Shown: piece after piece, positions 13,610 through 25,751 of the stretch
How the letters are laid out: the number at the start of each line of letters is the position of its first letter
How positions within the stretch are numbered: the first letter of the stretch is position 1
Origin: Trichinella spiralis
Lineage: Eukaryota; Nematoda; Enoplea; Trichinellida; Trichinellidae
Direction: 5' to 3'
Assembly: GCA_000181795.3 (NCBI GenBank)
Contig: CM012954.1
Coordinates: forward strand, 2,146,389 to 2,210,388
Length of the DNA: 64,000 bases
Position numbers and translations under genes: made by a program
The notes under the pieces: generated by a model
The model's input: only the letters and a program-made list of their open reading frames with translations
Databases searched by the model: none
What the model was told of the DNA's origin: nothing

Positions 13610-14896
13610 ATGTTTTCTGTTCACTTGGGTCTGGTGACGACGATGATGATGATGATGTTGTTGACAAATGTGGCAACTTTATCGTTACAGGACAAGTTGG
13701 GCCTATGTCCAGAAATGACCGACCTGAAGAATCACACTTGGCTAAGTGAACAGTTGGAAATTGTCGATCTTTGTTTCAGCGATTCAGACTGTACTGGCAC
13801 GTTGAAATGTTGTAATACAAGCGCAGGAGCGACGTGCTTGTATCCAAAGTTAAATGACGTTTATTCTACCAGTAATGAAACTGAAGATGAAGAAGGCGTT
13901 GTAGCTTATCAAGCTGTAGCCGATAGTAAGTTGGTTTTTGTTCTCATGTTAATTTTTATAATGGAAAAATTGAAATTTTCAGAAGTCTGTCCTGATGGAA
14001 CTAATTATTTGAAGCGATGTTTTGCTAATACTTGTCCTGAATCGTATTATTGTTACTTTGAGATATGCTGCAAACACACTAAGCAAGGTAGCTGCCCAGC
14101 GGCGTTGCCAGGCGGTGGTACTCCTGCCGGCCCTCATTGTGATAATGACGTCGAATGTCCGACAATTATGAAATGTTGCGTGATCAATGATCAGAATCGA
14201 TGTGTTTATCCTGAAGGGTATGCGGGTGGAACTGTGCTATTACCATCGGCGGCACCACCTCCAAGACCTGGTTACCCTTCGCGGCCGCCATTGTCGAGAC
14301 CTTTTCCTGGTCCATATCGTCCAACACGTTTGCCTCCTTACCGTCTTCCGCATCCTTATTTGCCTCCGTATCGGCCTCATCCTTTTCGTCCGCCGCCTCC
14401 TCCACCTTTGCGAATCCCACCTCCGCCCCCTTATCCCCCATACAGTTTAATTCGTCCTCTTCCACCACCGATGATACCGGTTCGTATTCCATATCCAGTC
14501 AGGCCCCCCTATCGACCTGCTGATCTGTATCCTAGCTATCCACCTTTCACTAACGGAAGACCGATTCCATATTCAAATGATCCTCTGTATCCACTGGGAA
14601 ACGCTTTGGATCTTCAACCAGAACCTGGAGAAGGCTATAATTTTGGTTCCTTTCCTTTCGGCCAAGGTCCGGAACCTATGGATGCGCACAAGGATTTCAA
14701 TGGCCCTCATGGAGGCGAACCGGATGGAATTGGACCCGATGGCATGCCCTATAGTGCCGATATGTATGGACCACAAGAACTTGTGCATGGGAGTCCGTTT
14801 GGACCAGTCGACATGCCTTTTGCACGTCCTGAGGAAAAGGAAACATCAGCTGTAGATGAAACAAACCCAACGACAGTCACCGATGTCAAAATCTAA
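13610..14896 (+). CDS. Secreted six-cysteine WAP-like, proline-rich protein (paralogue 2)
   Basis: Exons 13610-13925 and 13983-14896 give 409 aa. The 57-bp intron is a multiple of three and stopless, so the unspliced frame is also open (428 codons). A signal peptide with a run of Met/Leu (MMMMMLLTNVATL) is followed by a WAP-like module (LGLCP ... DLC ... DSDC ... LKCC ... TCLYP), the Cys-rich linker module (CANTCPESYYC.FEICC) and a second WAP-like module (GSCP ... HC ... VEC ... MKCC ... RCVYP). After that comes a region of about 90 residues very rich in Pro, Tyr and Arg (PPYRPHPFRPP), then an acidic Gly/Pro/Asp tail. Module order and the phase-1 intron just before VCP match the gene at 9821-10593, so the two are duplicates. 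The Pro-rich region is an addition, suggesting an extracellular matrix or cuticle role (inference). Confidence 0.82.
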   Translation: MFSVHLGLVTTMMMMMLLTNVATLSLQDKLGLCPEMTDLKNHTWLSEQLEIVDLCFSDSDCTGTLKCCNTSAGATCLYPKLNDVYSTSNETEDEEGVVAYQAVADSKLVFVLMLIFIMEKLKFSEVCPDGTNYLKRCFANTCPESYYCYFEICCKHTKQGSCPAALPGGGTPAGPHCDNDVECPTIMKCCVINDQNRCVYPEGYAGGTVLLPSAAPPPRPGYPSRPPLSRPFPGPYRPTRLPPYRLPHPYLPPYRPHPFRPPPPPPLRIPPPPPYPPYSLIRPLPPPMIPVRIPYPVRPPYRPADLYPSYPPFTNGRPIPYSNDPLYPLGNALDLQPEPGEGYNFGSFPFGQGPEPMDAHKDFNGPHGGEPDGIGPDGMPYSADMYGPQELVHGSPFGPVDMPFARPEEKETSAVDETNPTTVTDVKI

Positions 14897-15875
14897 TCTA
14901 ATTTCCTGGAACTAATGTGTGTTTCAGATATGTTCTCAAATGTGTTTCATTCATTATCATGTCAATTTATTTTATCTTTCTGTTATTGTTTGTTGCTTTT
15001 GCAGTGGAAGTGCAGTTTATGTATTATAAATTATTTTACTCTAGAAATTATTCATTCAAAGCAAATCAAGAAATTTGTAAAATTATTTTTGTTGTAATTA
15101 GTATAATTAGCAATGTTTTGCCATTATATTAGGCTTAATTTTCAGGAATGGTGAGGCAATAATTGTTTGACTGACGAAGCGTTTGGCATGTGTTTATGAT
15201 ATTTCAAGTTGAGGATAATGAGATGGTTAGCTGAAAGCGACAGATATATTGCAGATTTTACTAACAATTCTAAAAATATCTGTTACAATAGACGTTTGAT
15301 TTATAATTTTTAATTTGACTTATTAAATAGCGAAGCGGGCGTTACAAAGATGAGAAGAACGTATATTTCAAATGTTGTTCCTTCTTTGTTCAGGTGACTG
15401 TAATTAATAGTGTGCGCAATTGATAACTAATGCTGGCCACATACTATCCCACAATATTGTTTGCTGTCATTTTTAGAACTTTACTGTGTAGTAATTTGCA
15501 TATTAATTTAAACATGCATTTTATTTTTGTTATGCGTTTATTTATTTATCTTTTTTTAAGATTTTACAATAATATTTGTTTTGCATTTCATAAGGTTTTA
15601 AAAACAATGTAAATTACACAGGCTTAAGCTATTATTTTGTATTTTTTCTGCTGCTCATATAATTTTTATTTAAATAAAACAAAAATTTGCAATATATGAG
15701 CAAATATGAGAATGAATAAAAATTTCAAAAAAAATTGTGCTGCAACAAACCTGAAAATTATTAAGGTATATTGTAGACTTACGGTTACGATGACAGTAAG
15801 TTAATTGCGTTTTTTGCTTTTGCTGAATTGTATTTTTGCATTATTCGGAATTTGAAGAAGCTTGTGAGTTTTTGA
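14897..15875. other. Intergenic, AT-rich
   Basis: Roughly 1 kb including the probable 3' UTR of the second WAP-like gene. T-rich, with short spurious ORFs; an AATAAA-like run occurs near 15670-15720. No gene seen. Confidence 0.6.
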
Positions 15876-18014
15876 TGATGTCTGGAAATGTATCAGGTAA
15901 GCTGTTGTTTGGAAAAATTATTTTTGTTATACATATCAATTAAACTGTGTATTTTTCCATATATATTATAATCGAGGCCTTTTTGTTGTTGTTAATTTTA
16001 TCAGTTGTAGATTAACACTTATTTTGCAGATTATTCCATGTGCTTTTTGAGCAACGTTGATGGAATATGTGTCGGTATTGCCAATTCGACTGAGTTCGAA
16101 TGGAATTCATGGCTGGAAGGTCGAAGTTGTCCGAATTTTAACGGGACAGTTCGACACGTATCGGAACGTCAAGTGCATCGTACATTGTTGGAAAAGTCGA
16201 AATCTTTTGTCAAATCGCTGCTTTTTTTCAATGACAGTTTTCCAACTGTAATATCGGATTTTCCGAAGTCGAACAGTGATTTGCGGATGTGCGACTCATT
16301 TGGCAACGTATTGGTGTTCAAAGGATTCATCACCGGTGGTCTGTCAATAGTATTAAGCATTTTCTTTTTGCTTTTCACAGTTATCGGTTGTTTGTTTCAG
16401 GATTTATCGGTCAGCAATTATGAAGCCGTGTTCAGTCATTTGTTTTCGCAAATTGTAGAAAATGGCTTCATTGATGTGGTACAACAGCTCGAAGGTCCGT
16501 GGGCGATGGTTTATTACGACGTATGCGCAATGAATTGCTGGTCTTTTGATTCATGTGAATTTGATGTTGTTGAATAATTTTCAGGCCCGTTGCAAGACAC
16601 TTTCGTTTGGCAGAGATTGTTTCGGTCGTCGGAGTTTAATCGTTACCGAAGAAAGTGATCCGCACCAGTTGAACGAGACACACCCCTACTGGACAATATG
16701 CACCAGAAAACCGCTTTGCACGTCTGAAGAGGTGACATGTTTTAGCCTTCCTCCGGGCAACGTGTTCACTGTGAAACTCGAAGATTTGTCTTATGAGATA
16801 TTTTGCTTGGCTCCGGCGTTGGTCGACTTGAACTTTCGTTTGTTCAACCACATGGGCGAGGTTCCGTTGAAAGCGACCGAAATGAGAATAATTATGAAAC
16901 GAGAACCATTGTTCACGCTAAATTTATCCACCTCGGCCGACAAGTTGCCGCCGGTGATGCCAACAACGGACCAAAAGCTTGTCCTGCAACAGTTCAGCTT
17001 GGAACACGAAGATGTTTTGCACCAATTTTTGCAGCGTTTCAAAACGGCTGTGCAGAAGAATTTGCATGGCTTTGGGAACGAGCCGACGCGAACCGAGGGG
17101 CGGCAGTATTCGTTGTTATCGGTGTTATTTTCGGGCGGTGTCGACTCGTTGCTCGTCTGCGCCGCGTTGGGGCAGCTTCTTGCTCAAGGATCTGAGGTCG
17201 ACTTGTTGAATGTCTCGTTTTCAAATGGAGACTGTCCCCCTACTTCGGCGGACAGAATTGCCGGTAAGAGTTACTTTTTAAATATTATCCAGAAAAAAAG
17301 TTTATCATTCCAACTGCGTCGTTGTACATGAATCTTGAGGATGATTTTCACTCAGGACAACAAGGCTACGAACTTTTGCGTCAGCACTATCCGAAAATCA
17401 AGTGGAATTGGGTAGAAATTGACGTCACCACTGACCAATGGGCCAGCATCCGCAAAACGATTGTCCAGCAACTGTTGCACCCATCCGATACTGTAATGGA
17501 CGACAGTATCGGATGTGCTCTGTGGTTCGCCGGCAATTGCAGCGCTTCTTCTTCTTCTTCTGCTGGTGGTGATGGTGTTGTTGAAAAGTTGTTCATTGGC
17601 TCTGGTGCGGATGAGCTTTTCGGTGGCTACATGAATCACCGGACAACGTTCACACGACAAGGTCAGCAAGCGTTGCAGCAAACGTTGGAAGATGAGCTGC
17701 GAAGGATCGGCCAACGAAGCTTGGGAAGAGACGATCGCGTGCTCGACCGTCCTTGGCGAACCACGCATGCGCCGTTCCTTGACGAACCGTTCGTCGCCTG
17801 GGTGAATCAGTTGCCGTTGGAGTGGAAAGTGGATTTACGCTATCCGCGAGGTTTGGGCGAGAAGCTGATCATCCGAGCGGCCCTTTGGAAGCTCGGCTTC
17901 AACCCAAGCTGTTTTCTGTGTAAACGAGCCATCCAATTTGGAAGCAACGTGGTCAAATTGCAAGACAAGAAGCTGCTCGGTCACATGACATTGCAGTCCA
18001 CTACTCCACGTTGA
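15876..18014 (+). CDS. ASNSD1: Asparagine synthetase domain-containing protein 1 (ASNSD1)
   Basis: Five exons: 15876-15897, 16030-16349, 16401-16520, 16585-17263, 17356-18014; 599 aa (human about 640). The N-terminal half is a class II glutamine amidotransferase-like domain: MCFLSNVDG, then EGPWAMVYYDARC.TLSFGRDCFGRRSL, as in ASNSD1. The C-terminal half is the ATP-pyrophosphatase-like domain with the P-loop SGGVDS (about 336), DRIAG, DDSIGCALWF, SGADELFGGY, RRIGQRSLGRDDR and a RAIQFGS tail, all ASNSD1 signatures rather than true asparagine synthetase. A Ser/Gly insert (CSASSSSSAGGDG) precedes the GADE motif. Exon 1 codes only MMSGNVS, so the Met-Cys that begins most family members is internal here; a start at 16038 would restore it. 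The third exon follows a 51-bp stopless intron. Its biochemical role is not settled in any animal I know of. Confidence 0.9.
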
Positions 18015-19789
18015 AGTAGTTTGTAGTCTGTTGTTTGCTTGGTAAGTTCTTCTTTTTTTAAAACTGTTCGCATGTTTCTCTGCTTTGCAAAGCAAAATCG
18101 GTTCGAGTTGTAAATTTCATTAGGCAAATTAGCACAGCAAAAAGCTTTTGTCTTTTCTCTGATCAATTACTTTGGAAAACGCGGTTATTTTTCCACATGC
18201 TTGCCTCGCCTGTTTGTTGTATAGCTTCTTCGATTTTTTTTCTTCAATAGAGGTGATAACTTCAGTTTATCGGCATAATTTGGTGTCATTTTCGGCGAAG
18301 TAAAAACATATTCGATGCACTGAAAACAACACTGCTATACAAGCCGCATTGACTATGAATTGTTTTCTGACGTCACAACTTCCAAGTCGATGGAAGGAAG
18401 TGGTTGCTTGCATGTTGTCGTTTCTGTTTTGTTGATTACGATTCATCCGTCACCTGAACTTCTTTTAAATACTGTAACGTGTCTGCTTTCGGCGTTCAAC
18501 GGCTAGCGGATAGATGAACTGCGATTGGAATCGAGAATTTCAAATAGCGGCTGATTATGCATCATTGACATTCATTTTTCTTACCGCTCTCATTTAGACA
18601 TATACATATGCATATGTTAACGTTCTTGGAGAGCTAAAGTTTGGTTCTGTAAGAAAAATTGCTTCACTGGTCATCTTTTCCACTAAAGTGCACGAATAAA
18701 ATTCACTTAAACGTTGAGCATGCTTTCACATTCAACATTCAATGTTATTATCTTGCATACTTGATTTTTCCTGCATTTTTCTTTATATTCTTATTAATTT
18801 AGAGTTCAGTTTTGAAATTTCCGTGCAAAATTATGAAATTTTATTTATGCAAATTTTGATCGTAACAAGCGAAGAAGTGTTGCTTTTGTGAATTTCTAAT
18901 GTCATTTGAAGAAGCATTAAAATCAATCATCGTTCATTCATTTTGAAAATTTGCAGCGAGGTTTCTGTACTCATCTTGAAATTAATCACCGCTAAATGCA
19001 GCGCAGCATTGAAGATAAAAATTTCCATTTGCACATGTAAAGAATGTCAACAGTAATTACGAGTGGAGACGACAATTTTCAAACATGTTAGATTTGAGAG
19101 TGTCAGCTTAGTTAGTGCTGCGTGTCGGCAAAGCCGGCTGCGCGTGAAATTGACGTTTCGCTCGTTCATATCTCATGTCAGCTTAATGCAAGCTTCTGAC
19201 CTTGTCGCGAACACAATTTTGAAAGTAATTAGTTGTCTTGGCTTGTCGAGATGAGGAAAAAATTGATTTGCTGTACGTCTGAATGCTGTTTTTCAAATAA
19301 TCTACAGTATTTCCTTGTTAATAATGCAAATCGGATTTACAAGTTCGATTGTATAGGCTGTCTGGTAGAGATACGATGTTTTCTTCATTTATCATTATAA
19401 ATGACTGGGTTGCATTGTTGTATCAGTTCATTTTGAAAAATCAAAAAGTTGGAGTTATTTTTGTAGACATTTATTATATTGCAGTTTATATTTCTTTCGC
19501 AGATACAGTATGCTAGTGTTTTGATTTAGCAGCGTCGAATTTGGCTTTTGACTTTGACGACAACATATCTGCTCAGGTTTGCTGGCGCGCGTTTTACACG
19601 CTTTTCATTGTTGTTTCAATGCGTTGAGTAAACTGGCAGTTCGATTCGCTTCTGCATGTGGTTATTTTTGAAATTTAAATTCATTTTAAGCTGACTTTGT
19701 TTTTTTTTCTGATTTTGTTTTTCTTTTCAGCATTTCTAACCACTTTTAGTTGCTCGCACCGTTGAAGCAGCCAGCGAATTTTAGCCGTA
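18015..19789. other. Intergenic/promoter region upstream of calcineurin B
   Basis: 1.8 kb. Islands of higher GC at about 18360-18560 and 19050-19250 alternate with AT-rich DNA. A TGACGTCA octamer lies at 18368-18375. The T-rich run with TTTTCAG at about 19720 ends 60 bases before the calcineurin B start and could be a trans-splice acceptor. No coding exon was found. Confidence 0.5.
18368..18375. promoter_or_regulatory. Possible CRE/ATF site (TGACGTCA)
   Basis: Perfect palindromic cAMP-response element consensus in a GC-richer patch about 1.4 kb upstream of the calcineurin B start. The same octamer also occurs inside a coding exon of this window, so a chance match is quite possible. Confidence 0.25.
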
Positions 19790-22700
19790 ATGGTGAGCAA
19801 CCTGTTTTACATTTAGTTTATTGTGCCAGTTGATTATTTGAATTCATGTTTTCAGGGAAATGAAATTTCGCTGCCCGTTGAAATGTGCTCAAACTGTAAG
19901 TAGATTGATGTTTATTTTTGCATATGTATGTATGTATATAAGTGTGTAATATATTCAGTCGTTATTAGTTAAATGAGAAAACCCTTGAGTTTCGTTTGAG
20001 CATAGTAGAATTGCACTTAAAAATTAAAAAGTATAGAGAGAGAGAGAAAAAAAACAACCTCAACTGATGATGAGTGAAATTATAAATTTGCTGAAGTGCG
20101 ATACGTTACGGAGATGAAATTTGAAAATAAATAAAATGCCTGACGAAAAGCAGCCGTCGGTTGTCAAATCGGTTAGGCATTCGTTGATTGCTTTGTTGGC
20201 TCTTTCAGTTTGGCTCGTTTTCGTTTACCTTTGCAAATTAAAGCTAGCTGCTGCTAGCTAGCTAGCTAGCTAGCTTGCTTCGTCATTGTTGCCTTACGGC
20301 TAGGCGAGAATAGAAATAAGCTGAACGCGAAAATGCGATCGATATTTATCGATGATTTGTGTGTATGTGTGTGTGTGTGTGTGTGTGCTTCTTCTGAGCT
20401 ATAGGCGCGGCGACCAGGTGGCTCGTATCGGTGACACGTGACTTCATCATTAGCAGATATTGTAGGAAATTAAAAACTACGCCGAAGCTGTTTTAGAAGC
20501 AGGAACGTGCGCCAGCGGCTTTTGCTTGTTTGTGGTGGCGCAAGTTTGATTTTTATCGTCTGCACATCATCATCATCATAGTCTTCGTCGTCGTCTTCAG
20601 CCAGTTGATTTCTATCGAAAACTAACTGCTCTGAAGCTGAAATAAATAAATTTAATAAGTAAATAAATAAGTAAATAAGTGAATAAATAAAAGGCAATAA
20701 ATAAAGAAACAAATAAAACATCGCCACAGAGGGAGGAATCATTTCTGTCTTGGTGTGCGTGCGCTTGTGTGCTGGTTGGTTTCTAGCAGCTAGCTTTATT
20801 TGAACTTGTGGATCCAATGCAAAACGCACAAGAAAAACTCCAAATTATCTGTAAGTTATGTTCTTTTTCTTGCTTTGTTCATTTTATTAAGCATACGCTG
20901 ATTAAAAAAGATTAAATAAGTAAATTTACATATGGGTATTTTGAAATGTATCAAAATGTTAGAAATTTTTTAAACGTGTTTTTTGTTCAATTTTACAGTT
21001 TTGCGTGATTAATTCTTTTGTAAAACTGGAAAATACGGTAGCGCTTCTTTTTAAATAATCAAGTTCTAGTCTTTTCTGTTTTTCAACTTTTTAAAAATCA
21101 TAATTCTTTTCGATTGTACTGTTTGTAAATTTGAAAAAAAGAGTTAAAATTGTGATTTTTTTAGTTTATAAATTATTGTAGTTTATGAGGTTGATAATTT
21201 TGACAGTGACAGTTGAGTCGTATTTTTTACATTTGTATTAGCAGGGAATATTCAGTTTGCTTATGCAGAATTAATTCATTGTTGAGTTGAGATTTATGTC
21301 AAATGTATATTGAGGGTGAAGCTTGTAGAAGGCGAACTAACTGCTATCTATACTGCGCAAACATAGATTGAAACTATCAGTATGAATTTTTGTTAATTAA
21401 ATTTATTTTCTTATTGTTCGATGATTGTGTTTGCTTTCTTTTATTGATAATAAATGGAATTTTCCACGCACACAATTTCTAAGCGTTGCTAAAAATTCAC
21501 GTTGGTCGAATTAATGAAAAAGAAATAAGTATCCGTAAATAATGAATATAATTATATAGCATTGCAGTGCAATTTGATGTGTTGTTCTTCAGTCGACTTC
21601 AGTGAAAACTTTCGGTTGGTTTATTGTGGAAGGCAATTAACGCGTCGTTGTGTGCATTTATAAATTGATTTTGCAGTGAAGAGGAAAAGAAAAATTGTAG
21701 AAAATGAAATAGACACTTTTCATAAACTGAAACTCCATAGCATTTTTAAATATTAATTCTAACTGGTGAACTAACAAGCATAACAAACTGTTACAAATAA
21801 TGAAAAAGTGAAAGGAGATGATTTGTATTCAGTTATAATTTAACGCAACGTTACGTTTTACTAAATTTATTCAAAGGTAAAAAATGAATGGACGTCAGCA
21901 GAGGCATAATATTATTTTAATTGATATCAGTTTGCATGTCAAATGTTTGCAGTTGGAAAAGAACAAATGCATACTTTTGGAACGCATCAGTGGTTTTTAG
22001 TTTTTCAGATTTTGCGTGCTTTAAACTATTTTAAAAATGTTTGAGTCAAATCTATTTTTAGCTGATATATGAATAAAAGTGTTGTATATGTAATGGTTGG
22101 AATTTCATTTATGCGGAGCGAAGAGGGATGGGCAGGTGGGGTTTGTACAATTTTTGCGATAGCCCTTTGTTGATGGTGAAAATTGATTTCCAACGTGACA
22201 GCTTTAGTTTAATTAGAATTTATTGAAATGGACCTTATTCGTATATTTATTTGATAATAACTATAAAAAAGCATTTTTCAAATGATCTTATTCAGCTAGT
22301 TGTACGCGTGTGTGTGTGTGTGTGTATGTACGTATTTATGTGTAGTGTTTTGGTCTCTTATTCGACAATTGAGAATGGTTTTGTTAAATTGCTTTTTTTG
22401 TTTTTGCTTTGCTTTTGCTTACTGACAGGCGACGGCATGGGATTTACAAGGGCTGAATGGTGTGCACTTGAGCAAATGTGATATCGATGAAGCGAAAGCT
22501 TGGTCGTAGATCGATTTGATAATTATATAGTTATTTTATTCTCAACTGTTTTCGTTTTTTGCATTCTTTTTGAATATCTTCCTGTTTTGTACGTGATGTA
22601 TTGTTCTGACTTTTTCTAACGTTTCACATTTTTAATATGGGAAATTTGAGATACGGTCAGCTTGCTGCCACTGTGTATTTTACGGGCATGTGAAGAAGGA

Positions 22701-25243
22701 GCAGCAGCTCTAGCTCAGAGTCGGTGTGTGTAGAGACGTATTATACTTCAGCAAAAGTATATCGATTGGACAAAAAATCAATTATGTCGTCAAGCAAACT
22801 AATTTTCCATGTTCATTATTATTATTATTATTATGCAATATTGGATAGCGGTTTTTGTTACCTTCAGTTGAAGTTCTTTTACTTGAACGAAAATGAATCA
22901 TCCAAGTACAGAAATATTTTCAAAGGCTGGACGGTTGGTTGATTTTAATTTCACCACCAGATCCGTATACGTACATAGTAGATAGAGAGTTAGCTGAAGC
23001 TTTGTCCAGTTTTACATGTTGTTGTTGCTGATGTGTTGGTGCTGTGGTTTGTTGTCGTTGTTATTGTCAAGCTTCTGTTTGTAAAGCCCAAAATACAATC
23101 TTGTTTTTCCACAATTAACTGAATAACTTGTCAGCTGTCATTTTGTTGAGTTTCATGTTTTGCAGACCGGGTTCTTGTTTCGTTTTATTATTAGTATTAT
23201 TATTAATTTTGTTTTAAGTTTAAGTTTAAATGCTGCATTTGCTTTCATTTCATGCGTGAATAAATTCTTCATCCTTGCGCCGAGTTGTTTCTCCTTTTTC
23301 CAGTACTTTAAAGCCTAGCAGAACTTGTAAAATAATTATAATAATAAAGTGCAAATTTTGCCCATAAAAAATATTTTACTGAACACGCAATGACTGACAA
23401 TGACAACGTTGCAACGGGTAAAGCGACGACAGTGTTCTTTTTACTTAGTTGTTTTTATCCTTTTTTGAAATTTCCAATCTTTCATATTCTGAAATGAATG
23501 ATATGATAATTTTGAATTTTTTTTCAGTCGACACAGAAGAGATTCGACGCTTGGCCAGGCGTTTCAAAAAGCTCGACTTGGACGGTAGTGGCGCGCTGAG
23601 CGTTGAAGAATTCATGTCGCTACCCGAGTTGCAGCAGAATCCGCTTGTTCAGCGGGTGATTGATATTTTCGACACCGATGGAAATGGAGAAGTGGATTTC
23701 AAAGGTAATTGCGAATATATTTTCATATTTTATTTTCAAATTTTGTTATTTGTTCAATTTGTTGCAGAATTCATCCAGGGAATATCGCAGTTCAGCGTCA
23801 AAGGGGCTAAGCAGACCAAATTGAAATGTAAGTTCTATATGTTGGTATTTATAAATTTTTAAAAAAATTGCATGATCCCAAACCGCATTATTTATTTCAT
23901 TTCATATTTACGTGTAATATGTTTCCTGTTGTTTTTTTCAACTCATCAATGCATTGTTCACTGTTTGATTGAGGGTGATAAACTAGCGGTTTTCATTTCC
24001 AGGGTGAACGGTCAGTGTTGTCGTTGTTGTGCTTTGTCTAGTAGAATTTTCTAAATTCACTAACATACAACGCTTATGATAATAGCAACACGCACTTTAA
24101 TTGTAATTGTAGTGTTTAATTTCACTTGAAAATAAAAGAATTCCTTGTTAGTTGTAGACAAGTTATTGTTAATGAAATTTGTACTTTCAGTTGTTTTTTT
24201 GCAATTCAATAAATTTAATCAGTGTAAAAATTAAATAAATAAAATGTGCAATGCATGTTCGATGTCGAGCTGAGATTGTTTGATGAAATTTGCTTTTTGT
24301 TGAAAGCGTTACTCTTGAAATGATGAAATGTCTTTCTTTTCTTATTTATTTGCCTTCAATTCTCTGCGGAATGATCAGTGATAAAGCAGAAAATTGGTAT
24401 TTTGACACACAACCGATATATTCTTTTGGTGTATCTCCCTTGGTACTGTGCAATTGTTTGAATTTATTCAATTTCCGCTTATAATTTGTTATTGAGCTAG
24501 CTCTCTCAGATCATTCTTCTTTCAATAATAGCTGACGATCTCAGCCAAGTAGAGTTTATTGCTTTATGTTTGTATGTATATCTTCATAGCTTAATTGAAT
24601 GCACGCGATTCAAATTTTAATTTATATTGATATTGTTCTCACTGCTTCAAAGAAAAAGCATTGCGATTAGTTCCTCGACTGTCTATTAATTGCCATATCA
24701 GCAAACTAACGAGGAGGCAGTCATTTTATTTATTACCTATTTATTTTTAGTTTACTGTGCTCTCTGCACGTGCCATTGTGAAAATGCCGTGCAATTTTCT
24801 TTCATTATCACAATTTATGTTTATTTTCAGTTGCATTCAAAATATACGACATGGACAGAGATGGGTTCATTTCCAACGGGGAATTGTTTGAGGTAAGTGT
24901 TTGAATATTGGGTTGGGTGTGATTGAAAAAAAAACAGCCAATTGCCTTTCTTTTTCATCTTTTGCTCTTTTTCATAGGTGCTAAAAATGATGGTTGGAAA
25001 CAATTTGAAAAATACCCAGTTGCAACAGATTGTCGACAAAACGATTTTATTTCACGACAAAGATGGCGATGGGAAAATATCGTTTGAGGAATTCTGTGAT
25101 GTAAGTGTGATTATTTGATTTGATTTGATTTGAATTTTAGCACCGTATAGAAATTTTTTTGACTTGTTGAAATGTTAAAAAATTTTTATACTTAGGTTGT
25201 CAGTGGGATGGATATTCACGAAAAGATGGTGGTGAATCCTTGA
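19790..25243 (+). CDS. cnb-1: Calcineurin B, regulatory subunit of PP2B
   Basis: Seven exons: 19790-19792, 19856-19895, 23528-23704, 23768-23827, 24831-24892, 24978-25100, 25196-25243; 170 aa, exactly the family length. Exon 1 codes only the initiator Met; splicing then creates [11 protein letters not shown], the N-myristoylation sequence. Four EF hands follow, with loops [36 protein letters not shown] and [12 protein letters not shown], all with intact acidic ligands. The linker [14 protein letters not shown] and the end [10 protein letters not shown] are near identical to other animals. It binds Ca2+ and activates the calcineurin A phosphatase in the cytoplasm. Intron 2 is 3.6 kb and rich in simple repeats. 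Intron 3 (63 bp) is stopless and in frame. Confidence 0.97.
20243..20387. repeat. Clustered (CTAG)n and (GT)n microsatellites
   Basis: A CTAG/GCTA tetranucleotide run at 20243-20274 is followed 85 bp later by about 14 GT dinucleotides at 20359-20387, both inside the large calcineurin B intron. CTAG runs are fully self-complementary. Confidence 0.9.
22306..22326. repeat. (GT)n microsatellite
   Basis: Short GT dinucleotide run inside the large calcineurin B intron. Confidence 0.8.
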
Positions 25244-25751
25244 ACACTGGCACATGAATCACCCCTATTTGCCTGTATATTTCTTTTATCAAAGGAAAAA
25301 AATAATACACCTGTAAAATTTATTGTCATTTTTCGTACTGTTACTATACAAGCAACAGTGCACCATCGCTTCATTTTGTCAAGCGTTTGGTGGTTCATTT
25401 GTTCATGCTTATTACTAGTCAATTTTTTCTTTTTTTCGATTGTGAGTGATTACGCTTCAGGCATCGGCCTTATGTAAAATTTGATTGGCTATTTATTCTG
25501 AAAAAGGGCCGATGTTTTTTCCGTGTGTTGTTTGGCTCTCCTCTGCTTGCTTGCTCTTTTCAAAGATTCATTCGTTCCTTCTGTTCAGTGATGAAAGTAA
25601 TGTAACAGTTTTTATTTTTACTATTTTCTTGGCACGTTGCAGAGTTTGAGAATGGCTTCCTTTTTTTCCACTCGGCGGTCAGGAAGCAATGGCAAAAGAA
25701 TTCTTATCTGCTGCTGATAATAATAATAATTTTATTACCGAACGGTGAATT
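25244..25751. other. Intergenic between calcineurin B and the NDUFA2 pair
   Basis: 508 bases between convergent genes. A TTTATT at 25731-25736 is a poly(A) signal on the minus strand, 15 bases past the stop of the diverged NDUFA2 copy. Nothing else recognisable. Confidence 0.6.

Larger units (their letters stand above)
19896..23527 (+). other. Large intron 2 of calcineurin B with simple repeats
   Basis: 3.6 kb, against less than 110 bp for most introns here. It includes a GC-richer patch at about 20150-20550, (CTAG)n at 20243-20274, (GT)n at 20359-20387, an A/T tetranucleotide-like tract at about 20640-20710 and another (GT)n near 22306-22326. No nested coding gene could be supported on either strand; the 119-codon minus-strand ORF at 20470-20829 is low complexity. 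Confidence 0.6.

Noticed and set aside
14184-14492. 102-codon acidic ORF on the minus strand
   Set aside because: Antisense of the Pro-rich coding region of the second WAP-like gene; Pro codons read backwards give Gly/Glu/Asp-type runs.
16803-17195. 130-codon plus-strand ORF in another frame
   Set aside because: Shadow of the ASNSD1 exon, whose own frame carries SGGVDS and other family motifs.
19620-19670. GTTCGATTC resembling a tRNA B box
   Set aside because: No matching A box, acceptor stem or cloverleaf around it.
20470-20829. 119-codon minus-strand ORF in the calcineurin B intron
   Set aside because: Low-complexity translation of an AAATA/GATGATG tract; no start context or domain.
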